A DNA stretch of 64,000 nucleotides from Ideonella_A intermedia_A (lineage in GTDB: Bacteria; Pseudomonadota; Gammaproteobacteria; Burkholderiales; Burkholderiaceae_C). The position numbers were made by a program, and so were the translations under genes. The notes beneath the pieces were generated by a model that was not told where the DNA came from, ran no database searches, and worked only from the letters and a program-made list of their open reading frames with translations. The DNA is taken from assembly GCA_943370175.1 (NCBI GenBank), contig CALRPU020000007.1, positions 87,627-151,626 of the forward strand, read 5' to 3'. This document shows positions 9,105-16,493 of the stretch, piece after piece (position 1 is the first letter of the stretch; every line of letters begins with the position of its first letter).

Positions 9105-9971
9105 ATGCGGGACCTCAATCACGACTTCAAGCAGTTGGGCCAGCGCAATCGCGATGGCTCGTTCCAGACGCAGCATGACCGGGAGAGCATCCTGGCGCTG
9201 GTGGCGAACCAGTTGGCCGAGGGCGGGTTCAAGCACCTGCGGGCGCAGGGGATGCGGACTAAGCATGTCGAGCACCTGGTGCAGCGATGGCATGCGGAGG
9301 GGATCTCGGTGGGGACGTTCAAGAACCGGATGAGCGCGCTGCGCTGGCTGGCCGAGAAGATCGACAAGCAGAACATCGTGGCGCGGGACAACGCGGCCGA
9401 TGGGATCGCGGATCGGCGGCACGTGACCAACGAGAGCAAGGCGACGGTGCTCGATGGCGACAAGCTGGCGAACGTGTCGGACCCGTACACGGCGATGTCG
9501 CTGCGGCTGCAGGCGGCGTTCGGGCTGCGGCGGGAGGAGAGCATCAAGTTCCGGCCGGAGTGGGCGGACCGTGGGGACCACCTGGCGCTGAAGGCAAGCT
9601 GGACCAAGGGCGGCAAGGAGCGGGAGGTGCCGATCACCAATGAGACGCAGCGAGACGTCTTGAGACAAGCGAAGGCGCTGGCCGGGGACGGCAGCTTGAT
9701 CCCAGTGGACATGTCGTACGTCGACCAGCTCAATCGCTTCAAGGCCCAGACGGCGCGGGCCGGCATCGACCATGTACACGGGCTGCGGCACGCCTATGCG
9801 CAGGCCCGCTATGAGGAACTCACAGGGTGGAAGGCGCCGGCGGCCAGTGGTCCGAGCTCGAAGCAGCTGAGCCCCGAGCAGAAGGCCGTGGATCGGGAAG
9901 TGAGGCTGACCATCTCGCGCGAGCTCGGCCACGAGCGGGAGCAGATCACGGCGGTGTACTTAGGCCGGTAG
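9105..9971 (+). CDS. Tyrosine recombinase, Integrase_1-like subfamily
   Basis: An integrase of about 288 residues. The open frame extends upstream to 8958, but ATG 9105 has AAGGAG 8 bases upstream and gives a natural N-terminus (MRDLNHDFKQ). It has an N-terminal SAM-like core-binding domain and a C-terminal catalytic domain with R in FGLRREESIKF, HxxR in HGLRHAYAQ and the terminal nucleophile Y in ITAVYLGR. The subfamily differs from the two P4-type integrases of this window and ends directly after the catalytic tyrosine. It converges on the element A integrase with a 32-bp gap. It may be a remnant of another element nested in A, or serve a second recombination reaction. Confidence 0.82.
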   Translation: MRDLNHDFKQLGQRNRDGSFQTQHDRESILALVANQLAEGGFKHLRAQGMRTKHVEHLVQRWHAEGISVGTFKNRMSALRWLAEKIDKQNIVARDNAADGIADRRHVTNESKATVLDGDKLANVSDPYTAMSLRLQAAFGLRREESIKFRPEWADRGDHLALKASWTKGGKEREVPITNETQRDVLRQAKALAGDGSLIPVDMSYVDQLNRFKAQTARAGIDHVHGLRHAYAQARYEELTGWKAPAASGPSSKQLSPEQKAVDREVRLTISRELGHEREQITAVYLGR

Positions 9972-10003
9972 GCGGCCATCCGTCTGATGCAGCCGTCGGC
10001 AGC

Positions 10004-11299
10004 TCAGGCCGCCACCTTGCGCCGCGCTTGGGCTGCCTGCCGGAACGGGATGACCTGGCCGGTGCGCTGCACGGCATCGAGGTAGTCCGCCCACGCGTTC
10101 ATCATCTCCCGCCGCTCTTCGATGTACTCGGCGTGGTTGTAGGCGGCCCGTGTGCGGTTGTTGTCGATGTGGGACAACTGGGTCTCGATGATCTGGTCAC
10201 GAAAGCCCATCTCGTTGAGCGCGGTCGACGCGATCCCGCGGACGCCGTGGCCGGTCTGCCGGCCTTCGTAGCCCATGATCTTCAAGGCCTTGAGCAGCGT
10301 GTTGTTCGACATCGGCTTGTCGTGGTCCCGCTCGCCCGGAAACAGGCGCACGGTGCCGCGCTTCCACTCGTCGCCACGGGCCGTCTGCAGCAGGCGCAGC
10401 ACTTCCATCGCCTGCGGTGCCAAGGGGACCAGGTGCGGGCGTCGCTTGCCCCGGCGTCCCATGCGTCCCACGCGGTCGGCAGGGATCGTCCACTCCGCGG
10501 TGTTCATGTCGAACTCCTGCCACTGCGCCTCGATCAGCTCCGATGTCCGCACGAAGGTCAGCGACATCAGCTTGAGCGCCAGGCGGGTGAACACCGCGCC
10601 GGGGTAGGCATTGATCTGCCGCATCAGGTCGGGCAGCTCGGCCGCGCCGACCCGTGCAAAGTTCTTGACGTCGCGCGGCTTCAGAAAGTCGGCCGGCTTC
10701 AGGTCTGCCACGGGGTTGCGTGGCGCCAGCTCGTGGGCCACGGCCCAGCGCGTCACCTGGCCGCTCGTCTGCAGCACACGGCGCGACAGCTCGGCCGCGC
10801 CGCGTTCCTCGATCTTCTTGGCCATGCGCACGAAGTGCAGCGCCGTCAGCTCGGCCACGGGCTTGCGGCCGATCACCGGGAAGGCGTCGGCCTCGAGCCG
10901 GCACATCACGTAGTCGGCGTAGCGCTCGGTCTTGTCGATCTTCCAGTCGGCCCACCACAGCCTGGCGACGGGCTCGAAGGCGGTTTCACGCGACACGAGC
11001 CGGGCGAACTTGGCATCCTTGCGCGCTTCGTTCGGATCGGTGCCGGCCGCGAGTTGCGCCTTGGCCTTGGCATGCGCCTGGCGGGCTTCGGCCAGACTGA
11101 CGGCGGGGTAGTGGCCCAGGGCCAGCCGCTTCTCCTTGCCGTCGAAGCGGTACTTCCATCGCCACAGCTTCGAGCCCGAAACGTTCCGTGCCCCCGGGGG
11201 CACGACTTCGAGATAGAGGCCACCCATGTCCGCAAGACGGATGCGGGGGCGATCCGCAGGGCACTTGGCGTTGCGGCAGCCGGTGTCGGTGAGGGGCAT
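10004..11299 (-). CDS. P4-type tyrosine integrase of element A
   Basis: A site-specific recombinase of about 431 residues. It has the DUF4102/Arm-DNA-binding N-terminus (LTDTGCRNAKC, then LYLEVVPPG and WRWKYRF), a core-binding domain, and a catalytic domain with R in FVRTSELIEAQW, HxxR in HGVRGIAS and Y in RAAYNHAEY. ATG 11299 is preferred to the longer frame (11395) because GGGGAG lies 7 bases upstream and the family signature starts there. The gene lies about 190 bases from the att copy at 11493, as expected for an enzyme that inserted element A at tRNA-Ser. Confidence 0.9.
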   Translation of the reverse strand: MPLTDTGCRNAKCPADRPRIRLADMGGLYLEVVPPGARNVSGSKLWRWKYRFDGKEKRLALGHYPAVSLAEARQAHAKAKAQLAAGTDPNEARKDAKFARLVSRETAFEPVARLWWADWKIDKTERYADYVMCRLEADAFPVIGRKPVAELTALHFVRMAKKIEERGAAELSRRVLQTSGQVTRWAVAHELAPRNPVADLKPADFLKPRDVKNFARVGAAELPDLMRQINAYPGAVFTRLALKLMSLTFVRTSELIEAQWQEFDMNTAEWTIPADRVGRMGRRGKRRPHLVPLAPQAMEVLRLLQTARGDEWKRGTVRLFPGERDHDKPMSNNTLLKALKIMGYEGRQTGHGVRGIASTALNEMGFRDQIIETQLSHIDNNRTRAAYNHAEYIEERREMMNAWADYLDAVQRTGQVIPFRQAAQARRKVAA

Positions 11300-11390
11300 G
11301 GTCGATCTCCCCGGTTCGAGGCGGCCGCGAGCTGTGCCCCCAGCCCCTTTCGTTCCGTGCCCCCAACCACGCTCCCAGGGGCGGTGAGAT

Positions 11391-11475
11391 GACAAGAGAC
11401 GCTATGAGACGTCCAGAAACGACAAAGCCCCGTGGTGACGGGGCTTCAGCGCGGTTCAGTGAGGCGACAAGAGAC
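11391..11475. repeat. Direct repeats GACAAGAGAC beside the element A att site
   Basis: The 10-mer GACAAGAGAC occurs at 11391-11400 and again at 11466-11475, between the integrase start and the att core. Spaced direct repeats in this position are candidates for arm-type integrase binding sites. Confidence 0.4.
11424..11446. terminator. Hairpin within the duplicated att flank (right copy)
   Basis: AAAGCCCC and GGGGCTT pair as in the copy at 3642-3665. The hairpin separates the integrase leader from the att core. Confidence 0.45.
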
Positions 11476-11492
11476 CTCTTGAACCTGGTCTT

Positions 11493-11506
11493 TGGCGGAG
11501 CCGGAG
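11493..11506. repeat. Attachment site between elements A and B
   Basis: TGGCGGAGCCGGAG is identical to the last 14 bases of the tRNA-Ser(GCT) gene (25719-25732). It serves as the right end of A and the left end of B. Confidence 0.75.
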
Positions 11507-11623
11507 ACTGTCAAGCCCCGCGCCGTTGCTTGCTCTCCGAGCAGGTGCCCGTACTGTCCGCCGTGCTGTCCGCCGTGTACCAGGTGGCAGCTAGCGGCCG
11601 TCGCTCGACCAGAGAATCCGCGA

Positions 11624-12082
11624 TCAGAACAGCAGTCGGTAAGTGGCACCACGGTTGTCCTTGCAAACCCCATGACCGTCCACGCCACTGAGCGCAACGT
11701 TGGTGATGTATTCGCAGTCGAAGGTCACGCCGCTTGGGCAAATTGCAATGGCAATCCCCTTCTGCGACTTGTCCACCGTTGAAACCGAATGGAGCGAGCT
11801 GAACAAGGTGCCCCACGGCCCCGCGGCCGCACCAACTCCAACACCGATGCTCCCACCAGTGACGGTTCTGTACTCGCCCACGCATTCTTCGGCTTCGCGC
11901 TTGATCGTTGTTGGGCCGTAGGCCTGCCCCTTCCAGAGGAACGAGCCGGCAAGCACTTTGCCTGTCGACATATCGAACAACTTGCTTTGAATCTCGCGTG
12001 TCGCGCAGGCCGACAGCAGGATCATCGCCAGCAGCGCGGCGGTCAATTGGAGAGCCCGGTGAGTTCGCTTGGTTGGTGTCAT
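11624..12082 (-). CDS. Hypothetical lipoprotein
   Basis: A 152-residue protein with a lipoprotein signal: positively charged start, hydrophobic stretch LQLTAALLAMILL, and lipobox LLSAC with the acylated cysteine near residue 26. The mature part contains four further cysteines and a glycine-rich VGVGAAAGPWG stretch. No family was recognised. It is the last gene of element B, just inside the att site, a position often used by cargo (moron-like) genes. The ATG start is preceded by CAGGCACAC, a context also found at the tape-measure start. Confidence 0.65.
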   Translation of the reverse strand: MTPTKRTHRALQLTAALLAMILLSACATREIQSKLFDMSTGKVLAGSFLWKGQAYGPTTIKREAEECVGEYRTVTGGSIGVGVGAAAGPWGTLFSSLHSVSTVDKSQKGIAIAICPSGVTFDCEYITNVALSGVDGHGVCKDNRGATYRLLF

Positions 12083-12145
12083 GTGTGCCTGTCATCGAGG
12101 TTGGCGAGCGCCTTGCGGTGCCGATATCCACCCAGTATTGCCCGC

Positions 12146-12418
12146 CTAGCCTGCCCGGTCATCCTCAGATTGACCACCACGCTCGGCACGCCGCGCCTCG
12201 CGCAACATGAACGCCGTGGTGACCTCGCCAGCCGTGGCCTTGGCCGTCGCCACCGCCGTCTCGAAGTGGTCGGCGGGCATCGCGGCGAGCTGCTGGTAGC
12301 GGCTGGATTCGTCGCGGGTCAGTCCCATCTGCGCCAAGGTGGGCGGCGAATCAGTCGCATCGTTCGACCTATTTGCGCTGCGGCGTCCAGCCGGGGCCAG
12401 CTCGGTGACGGCCAGCAA
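12146..12418 (-). CDS. Small phage-type protein, possibly truncated
   Basis: A 90-residue frame from a TTG codon. The part that looks conserved is the C-terminal 55 residues, with MGLTRDESSRYQQLAAMPADHFETAV. This resembles the helical segment seen in some phage ParB-like or methyltransferase-associated proteins, where it often follows a larger N-terminal domain that is absent here. It is therefore either a small protein of unknown role or the tail of a decayed gene. The start is uncertain. Confidence 0.4.
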   Translation of the reverse strand: MLAVTELAPAGRRSANRSNDATDSPPTLAQMGLTRDESSRYQQLAAMPADHFETAVATAKATAGEVTTAFMLREARRAERGGQSEDDRAG

Positions 12419-12434
12419 CTCCCCGCACCGCCGC

Positions 12435-12848
12435 TCAGCGCCGCTCAGGCGCCCTCGCCCGGCGTGGCCTGCACTCCAGCTCGAGCAACGCGTCCACCTC
12501 GGGCTGGGTCAGCGCCAGCGACTCGACGCACGCGCGCAGCAGCTCGTGCAACGTGACATGGCAGGGCGGGATGCCCGCGGCGGCCCGGCGGTCTTCGGCG
12601 GTCTCGGTGCCGGCCTCGATGCGTTGCATCCAGGCCCGGGCCGCGACCAGGTAGCGGCATTGGCCATCGGCATCGAACAAGGGACCACCGACCGGCAGCA
12701 AGCCCTCGAGCGCGTCATAGAGCGCTGAAACCACGGCGGCGAAGCGGCGATCAGCCTCGGTCGGGTCGACCTGTTGCGGCCGCAGCTCAAGCGCCAGCAC
12801 GCGCGACCGAAGGGCGGTGCCTGCCTTCGTCCCTTCAGACCTTGCCAC
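12435..12848 (-). CDS. Hypothetical element B protein
   Basis: 137 residues from a GTG start that overlaps the upstream DUF5681 gene by 14 bases, suggesting translational coupling. It is mostly helical and acidic, without signal peptide or membrane segment. Proteins next to DUF5681 in prophages are often packaging-related, but I recognise no terminase motif here. Confidence 0.6.
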   Translation of the reverse strand: MARSEGTKAGTALRSRVLALELRPQQVDPTEADRRFAAVVSALYDALEGLLPVGGPLFDADGQCRYLVAARAWMQRIEAGTETAEDRRAAAGIPPCHVTLHELLRACVESLALTQPEVDALLELECRPRRARAPERR

Positions 12849-13254
12849 TTCGCGCCTCCAAGGCCGCGATGCGCGCGGCCAAATCGTCAGTTTCGATCAG
12901 CTTCGCCAGCGCGCTCAGGCCGGCCAGGATGTTGGCGGCCTGGCCGGGCGCCACGACCCCAGCACCGGCGGCCGCCAGCACCGCACGGCCCTGCTCCGTC
13001 AGCGTTCCTTCGGGGAGGTGAATTGGCACTGCCTGCTCGGCGGCTTTGATCGTCGGCACGGCACGCTCCAGCAGAAGCCGGGCGGCCCCGGTGTCGCCGG
13101 CCTTCGCCTGCGCGACCAGCTTCTCGATGATGTCGGGCATGTGCTTGGCGATGCTGGCGCGCAGCTTCGCCACCTCGCCGGCGCCCTTCGCCCGCCCCTT
13201 CGGATTCCCGGACTGGCCCGGCTTCCACACGCCCGGCTTGGTCTGTTGGCTCAC
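12835..13254 (-). CDS. DUF5681 domain phage protein
   Basis: A 139-residue protein whose N-terminus carries the DUF5681 signature WKPGQSGNPKGR, followed by a helical region with alternating charged residues. DUF5681 proteins are common in prophages and transposable phages, usually near terminase genes, and are suspected to be DNA-binding or small-terminase-like. Here no large terminase follows. The start is GTG, with AGGA about 9 bases upstream. Confidence 0.78.
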   Translation of the reverse strand: MSQQTKPGVWKPGQSGNPKGRAKGAGEVAKLRASIAKHMPDIIEKLVAQAKAGDTGAARLLLERAVPTIKAAEQAVPIHLPEGTLTEQGRAVLAAAGAGVVAPGQAANILAGLSALAKLIETDDLAARIAALEARSGKV

Positions 13255-13309
13255 CTGCTTTCGTCCTGCTCAATCAGGGTGGGACTGGGATGCACGTGGC
13301 GCGGCTGGC

Positions 13310-13897
13310 TCAGTGCTGTACCGCACCAGGGCCCCGACCGCGTGCCAGGGCCTCCAGGCGGTCCTCGGCCTGGGCGAGCTCCTGCCGTGCGTTCTCCACC
13401 GCCAGCTCATTGAACGCGCTGAGGATGGCCTGCTCGTCATGGAGGGGCGGGTGCACATGGTTCGCGTGCAACTCCGCGACCATCATCCGACCGATGGCGT
13501 CGAGATGGGAAAGCGCCGGGTCCGCCTCCGCCATGACGGCGTTGATGTTGTAGCCGGCAAAAGCGCCCGCGTGCTGGTCGCGGCTGTCGGCCACGCCGCC
13601 ACCCGTGCCAGGCTGGGCTGGCGCCCCGTTGGTGGTGGTGGCCGCCGGTGCAGGCTTGCCCACCAGCGCGGCGGCGGCGGCCTTCAGCGCGTCGAGGCCG
13701 TCGCGGCCGCCCACCAGGGCGAACAGATGCCCGGAGTCGAGCGAGCGCAACAAGGCTGCGACCTCGGACGCGACGCGGAGATCGTCGCCGGTGGGCTGGG
13801 CCATGTTCGCCGTGGGCGGGAACTTCGTGCGGCGGTCGACCGGCGCCGGGCGGCCCTGCTGGTCGTTGGTGGCGGGATTGACGGTGAACTTCGACAT
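13310..13897 (-). CDS. Hypothetical element B protein
   Basis: 195 residues, ATG with GGAGAAG upstream. The N-terminal half is a helical segment with LRVASEVAALLRSLDSGHLFALVGG. A low-complexity Ala/Thr/Gly linker follows, then a C-terminal helical region rich in His and Glu ending in a coiled-coil-like ENARQELAQAEDRLEAL. No family was recognised. Confidence 0.6.
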   Translation of the reverse strand: MSKFTVNPATNDQQGRPAPVDRRTKFPPTANMAQPTGDDLRVASEVAALLRSLDSGHLFALVGGRDGLDALKAAAAALVGKPAPAATTTNGAPAQPGTGGGVADSRDQHAGAFAGYNINAVMAEADPALSHLDAIGRMMVAELHANHVHPPLHDEQAILSAFNELAVENARQELAQAEDRLEALARGRGPGAVQH

Positions 13898-13932
13898 GGG
13901 TCTTCTCCGGTGGTGCGGTGATCGTGGCGCGC

Positions 13933-14310
13933 TCAGACCTTCAAGGTCTTCACCATCAGGGCATCGATGGCTGGCTTGGCGTTCTCGAAGCCCTTGGCGA
14001 GGAAGAGCTTCTCGGCGCTGGCGCGCCGGAATTGCTGGGGGTTCTCGGGGTCGTGAACGGGCAACGCGTATTCGGCGGTGTAGCCGGCGGTCCCGACCAG
14101 CTTGGTCCCCTCCTGCCGCAACATGTTGAAGCGGGAGTTGATGAGCGTGCCGGTGTCGATGGGCGTCAGCACGCTGGCCTCGCTCGATCCCAGCACCAGC
14201 GCACCGAGCACGGCCCGAGCGCCGCGCCGCTCTACCTCGTTGATGAACTCGGGCAACTTGTTGATGATCCGGACCTTCTGGACCTTCACGCCGTTGTAGC
14301 TGGATGCCAT
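13933..14310 (-). CDS. HK97 gp10-like phage tail-completion protein
   Basis: 125 residues with the pattern of the HK97 gp10 family: an N-terminal helix, then TPIDTGTLINSRF, a strand region and a YTAEYALPVHD segment near a conserved aromatic/His site. Such proteins join head and tail or complete the tail tube in long-tailed phages. A good AGGAGG ribosome binding site precedes the ATG. It is transcribed after the tape-measure gene, the reverse of the usual phage order. Confidence 0.7.
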   Translation of the reverse strand: MASSYNGVKVQKVRIINKLPEFINEVERRGARAVLGALVLGSSEASVLTPIDTGTLINSRFNMLRQEGTKLVGTAGYTAEYALPVHDPENPQQFRRASAEKLFLAKGFENAKPAIDALMVKTLKV

Positions 14311-14342
14311 GGTTCCTCCTTTGGCGCTGAGGTTCTACTGGT

Positions 14343-14663
14343 TCAGCCTGCGGGGTTGGTGGTGGCCGACTCCTTCGAGGCTCGCGGCTTCCGTGTGGCC
14401 AGCGCCCGAAGCTGCTCGTTCTCGGCGGTGAGACGCGCGTTCTCCGCCCGGATCCTCACCAGCTCGTCGGCCATTGCGTCACGCGGCTTCGGCGGGGTAA
14501 CGCGCGGGGTGCCGTCCATGAAGACAGTGGCCTGGGCGTTCGCAGGTGCTGGCCTGACTTTGCCGACGGCCCAGTGCGGCGTGGGCTGCGGCAGGTCGAC
14601 GAAGTCGCCAACGGATGCGCCGGCTGGCCAGGGCGCGCGGAGGTGCGTGATCTCGAACAGCAT
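14343..14663 (-). CDS. Hypothetical element B protein with C-terminal coiled coil
   Basis: 106 residues. The first half is a small beta-rich region (FVDLPQPTPHWAVGKV). The second half is a short coiled coil (ELVRIRAENARLTAENEQLRAL) followed by a basic tail. AGGAG precedes the ATG. The leader upstream is occupied by the 7-bp minisatellite at 14678-14716. No family was recognised. Confidence 0.6.
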   Translation of the reverse strand: MLFEITHLRAPWPAGASVGDFVDLPQPTPHWAVGKVRPAPANAQATVFMDGTPRVTPPKPRDAMADELVRIRAENARLTAENEQLRALATRKPRASKESATTNPAG

Positions 14664-14677
14664 GGTGTGGTTCTCCT

Positions 14678-14716
14678 GGTGGTGGGTGGTGGGTGGTGGG
14701 TGGTGGGTGGTGGTGG
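14678..14716. repeat. GGTGGGT minisatellite in an intergenic leader
   Basis: About five 7-bp units of the type GGTGGGT fill most of the 55-bp gap between two minus-strand genes. The plus strand is G-rich enough to form a quadruplex. Unit number could vary by slippage and affect translation of the downstream gene. Confidence 0.75.
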
Positions 14717-14718
14717 CA

Positions 14719-15510
14719 TCACGCGCTGGCGCGCAGCGCTTCCAGCGCCAGCGCTCGGGGGTCGGGCATGTTGGCCTGGCGGCCGGCCTTGCCGCAGGCG
14801 GCGAGGTAGGCGCTGAGGTGCTCGAGGTACGCCGCCAGCGCGATCTGGTGCTGCAATTCGCTGGCGTCTGCCTGGGCCTCTGCGAGTGCTTTGTGGGCGG
14901 CCTGCTGGCTGACCTTCGCCGCTTGCAGTGCGGCCCGTGCCGCTGCGAGCTCCTGCTCGGCGCCGACCTTGGACTCGGCCAACGTGTCGATGCGGTCTCG
15001 ATTTGGGCCGGGCAAAGCGCCCGTGTCCGCGCCCGCCTTCACGGCCGCCAGCAGCAGGCCGGCAGCCTGGGCCTTGCTGGCCTCGAAGGCCCGCTCCTCG
15101 ACTTCGATCATGCTGGTGATCGTGGCCACAACGCGCTCAGCATCGGTCACTGCGCCCGCGGCGGACTCGACCATGCTGGTGGCAACGCTCACGCGCTGCT
15201 CGGCGTCAGCGATGCGGCGCTCAGCGCCCAGCATCCGCTCCAGTCGCTCAATCTCAGGCCGCAACGCGCCCGCGCTTTGCATGGCGCGGTTCAGCATCTG
15301 GCGCGCGTGGCTTTCGGCCCCGGCCGCAGCCGACAGGGCGTCATGGGCGAGGGCGTCATGGCTGTGGGCCGGCTTGATGGTGAGCTTGGCCTGCTGGTGG
15401 GCGGCTTGGGCCTGCTCGTGCTGGCGCCGCAGCGCGTCGAGATCGAGGCGCCGCAGGTCGTCGTTCAACTTGGCCAGGCGCGCCTGCAGCTCTTGCTCAG
15501 TGGTTGGCAT
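14719..15510 (-). CDS. Alanine-rich coiled-coil protein
   Basis: 263 residues, almost entirely helical, with long heptad-like stretches of Ala, Glu, Gln, Arg and Leu (for example LQARLAKLNDDLRRLDLDALRR). It lacks a signal peptide or membrane segment. Such proteins in phage clusters can be scaffold, tail or chaperone components, but no specific family was recognised. The start overlaps the end of the upstream gene by 14 bases. Confidence 0.62.
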   Translation of the reverse strand: MPTTEQELQARLAKLNDDLRRLDLDALRRQHEQAQAAHQQAKLTIKPAHSHDALAHDALSAAAGAESHARQMLNRAMQSAGALRPEIERLERMLGAERRIADAEQRVSVATSMVESAAGAVTDAERVVATITSMIEVEERAFEASKAQAAGLLLAAVKAGADTGALPGPNRDRIDTLAESKVGAEQELAAARAALQAAKVSQQAAHKALAEAQADASELQHQIALAAYLEHLSAYLAACGKAGRQANMPDPRALALEALRASA

Positions 15511-15856
15511 CGGGAGTCCCGAGTGGTGGTTGCAATGCCGACATCGTCACGGTGTCGCCTGCCAGTTCGGGGGGGTTTTTGGCAGAACTTCGTGGTCCTG
15601 CCTGAAGAGCCGCCGTGATGGCTCGATAGGCGCTTCGCTCGGACAGCCCGCGCGACACCAGCCGGTCACGGATCGCCCAGCGCTCGACGCTCGCCTCCAG
15701 CAGCCTCATGGCCAGGCGACAGGCGATCACTCGCTCAAGCTCGGCGCGCGCGGCCGCGGTACCCACCTCGCCGAGGATGCAGCGGGCGCCGTCATCACCC
15801 GCGGCATCGAGCAGGCGCTCCAGTGCTGCCCGCATCTGGTCGTCGGCCCAGCTCAT
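15497..15856 (-). CDS. Hypothetical protein with HTH-like segment
   Basis: 119 residues if it starts at ATG 15856 (MSWADDQMRAAL). The longer frame to 16033 has a Pro/Arg-rich, non-protein-like N-terminus. A segment near the middle (RDRLVSRGLSERSAYRAITAAL) looks like a resolvase- or Mor-type helix-turn-helix. It may be a regulator or a packaging-related DNA-binding protein. Confidence 0.55.
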   Translation of the reverse strand: MSWADDQMRAALERLLDAAGDDGARCILGEVGTAAARAELERVIACRLAMRLLEASVERWAIRDRLVSRGLSERSAYRAITAALQAGPRSSAKNPPELAGDTVTMSALQPPLGTPDANH

Positions 15857-16064
15857 CGCGACGCGTCCGACTGGTGCCCCTCGCTTGCCTGGCGGCGGGC
15901 GTGGCCGGGCCACCGTGCGCGGCCGGCACCAGCCCGCACGCCGTTGGCTTGGCGGACACGGGTTCCCCTCATCGCCGCGCCGTTGCTGGCCCGCCGGGCG
16001 GTGGGCTGGGCATTCCGCCTCGCCGTCCACCACCGGCCTGCGCGTGGTTCACGCGAGCGCTTCA

Positions 16065-16493
16065 TCAGTCGTGGTCCTCACGAACCGCCGCAATGATCCG
16101 AAGCTTCTTGCTCATGGTGCGAGCCGACCGCGGAGGCCTCGGCAGGACTTGGCGCGCCCGCCTTGCTGCCTCGCGCTCCTGCCACTCCTCGCTCTCATCG
16201 ACGCGAATGGTGGTGCAGCGGATGACACCGACGTCGGCCACGATGCGGCGTGGGCGGGTCTGCCGAAGCGCGACGAGCTCGGACTCGGTCAGCCGGCTCG
16301 ACCGGTCGAACTTCCAGGCGAGGGGCCGCTTCCATGTGCCCAAGTCGAACACCGTGCTGGGAGATCTGGTGCGCGGTGGCGCGCGCATCGCGGCCGGGAC
16401 GATCAGGTGCACGAAGGGCGCCTCGTCGTCTTCGATGTCGTCGTCGCCCACGCTTCGCTCGGGACTGGCTGCCTCAGAATTGCCCGCGGACAT
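16065..16493 (-). CDS. Hypothetical element B protein
   Basis: About 142 residues from ATG 16493, whose first 20 bases overlap the end of the tape-measure gene. Acidic N-terminus, then a beta-rich section with FDLGTWKRPLAWKF and a basic C-terminus. Position directly after the tape measure would suit a distal-tail role, but no such family was recognised. Confidence 0.55.
   Translation of the reverse strand: MSAGNSEAASPERSVGDDDIEDDEAPFVHLIVPAAMRAPPRTRSPSTVFDLGTWKRPLAWKFDRSSRLTESELVALRQTRPRRIVADVGVIRCTTIRVDESEEWQEREAARRARQVLPRPPRSARTMSKKLRIIAAVREDHD

Larger units (their letters stand above)
3711..11506. mobile_element. Integrative element A at the tRNA-Ser attachment site
   Basis: A segment of about 7.8 kb bounded by att copies at 3711 and 11493. 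It contains a P4-type integrase at its right end with the 5' end facing the att site, as usual for tRNA-targeting islands. Cargo is a low-GC nuclease/NTPase gene, an IS3-family insertion, about 1 kb of unassigned sequence, and a second integrase of another subfamily. It lies directly left of element B, so the two form a tandem array at one tRNA gene. Confidence 0.65.

Noticed and set aside
14678..14716. GGTGGGT repeats as a possible CRISPR array
   Set aside because: Units are contiguous 7-mers with no spacers and no cas genes nearby.
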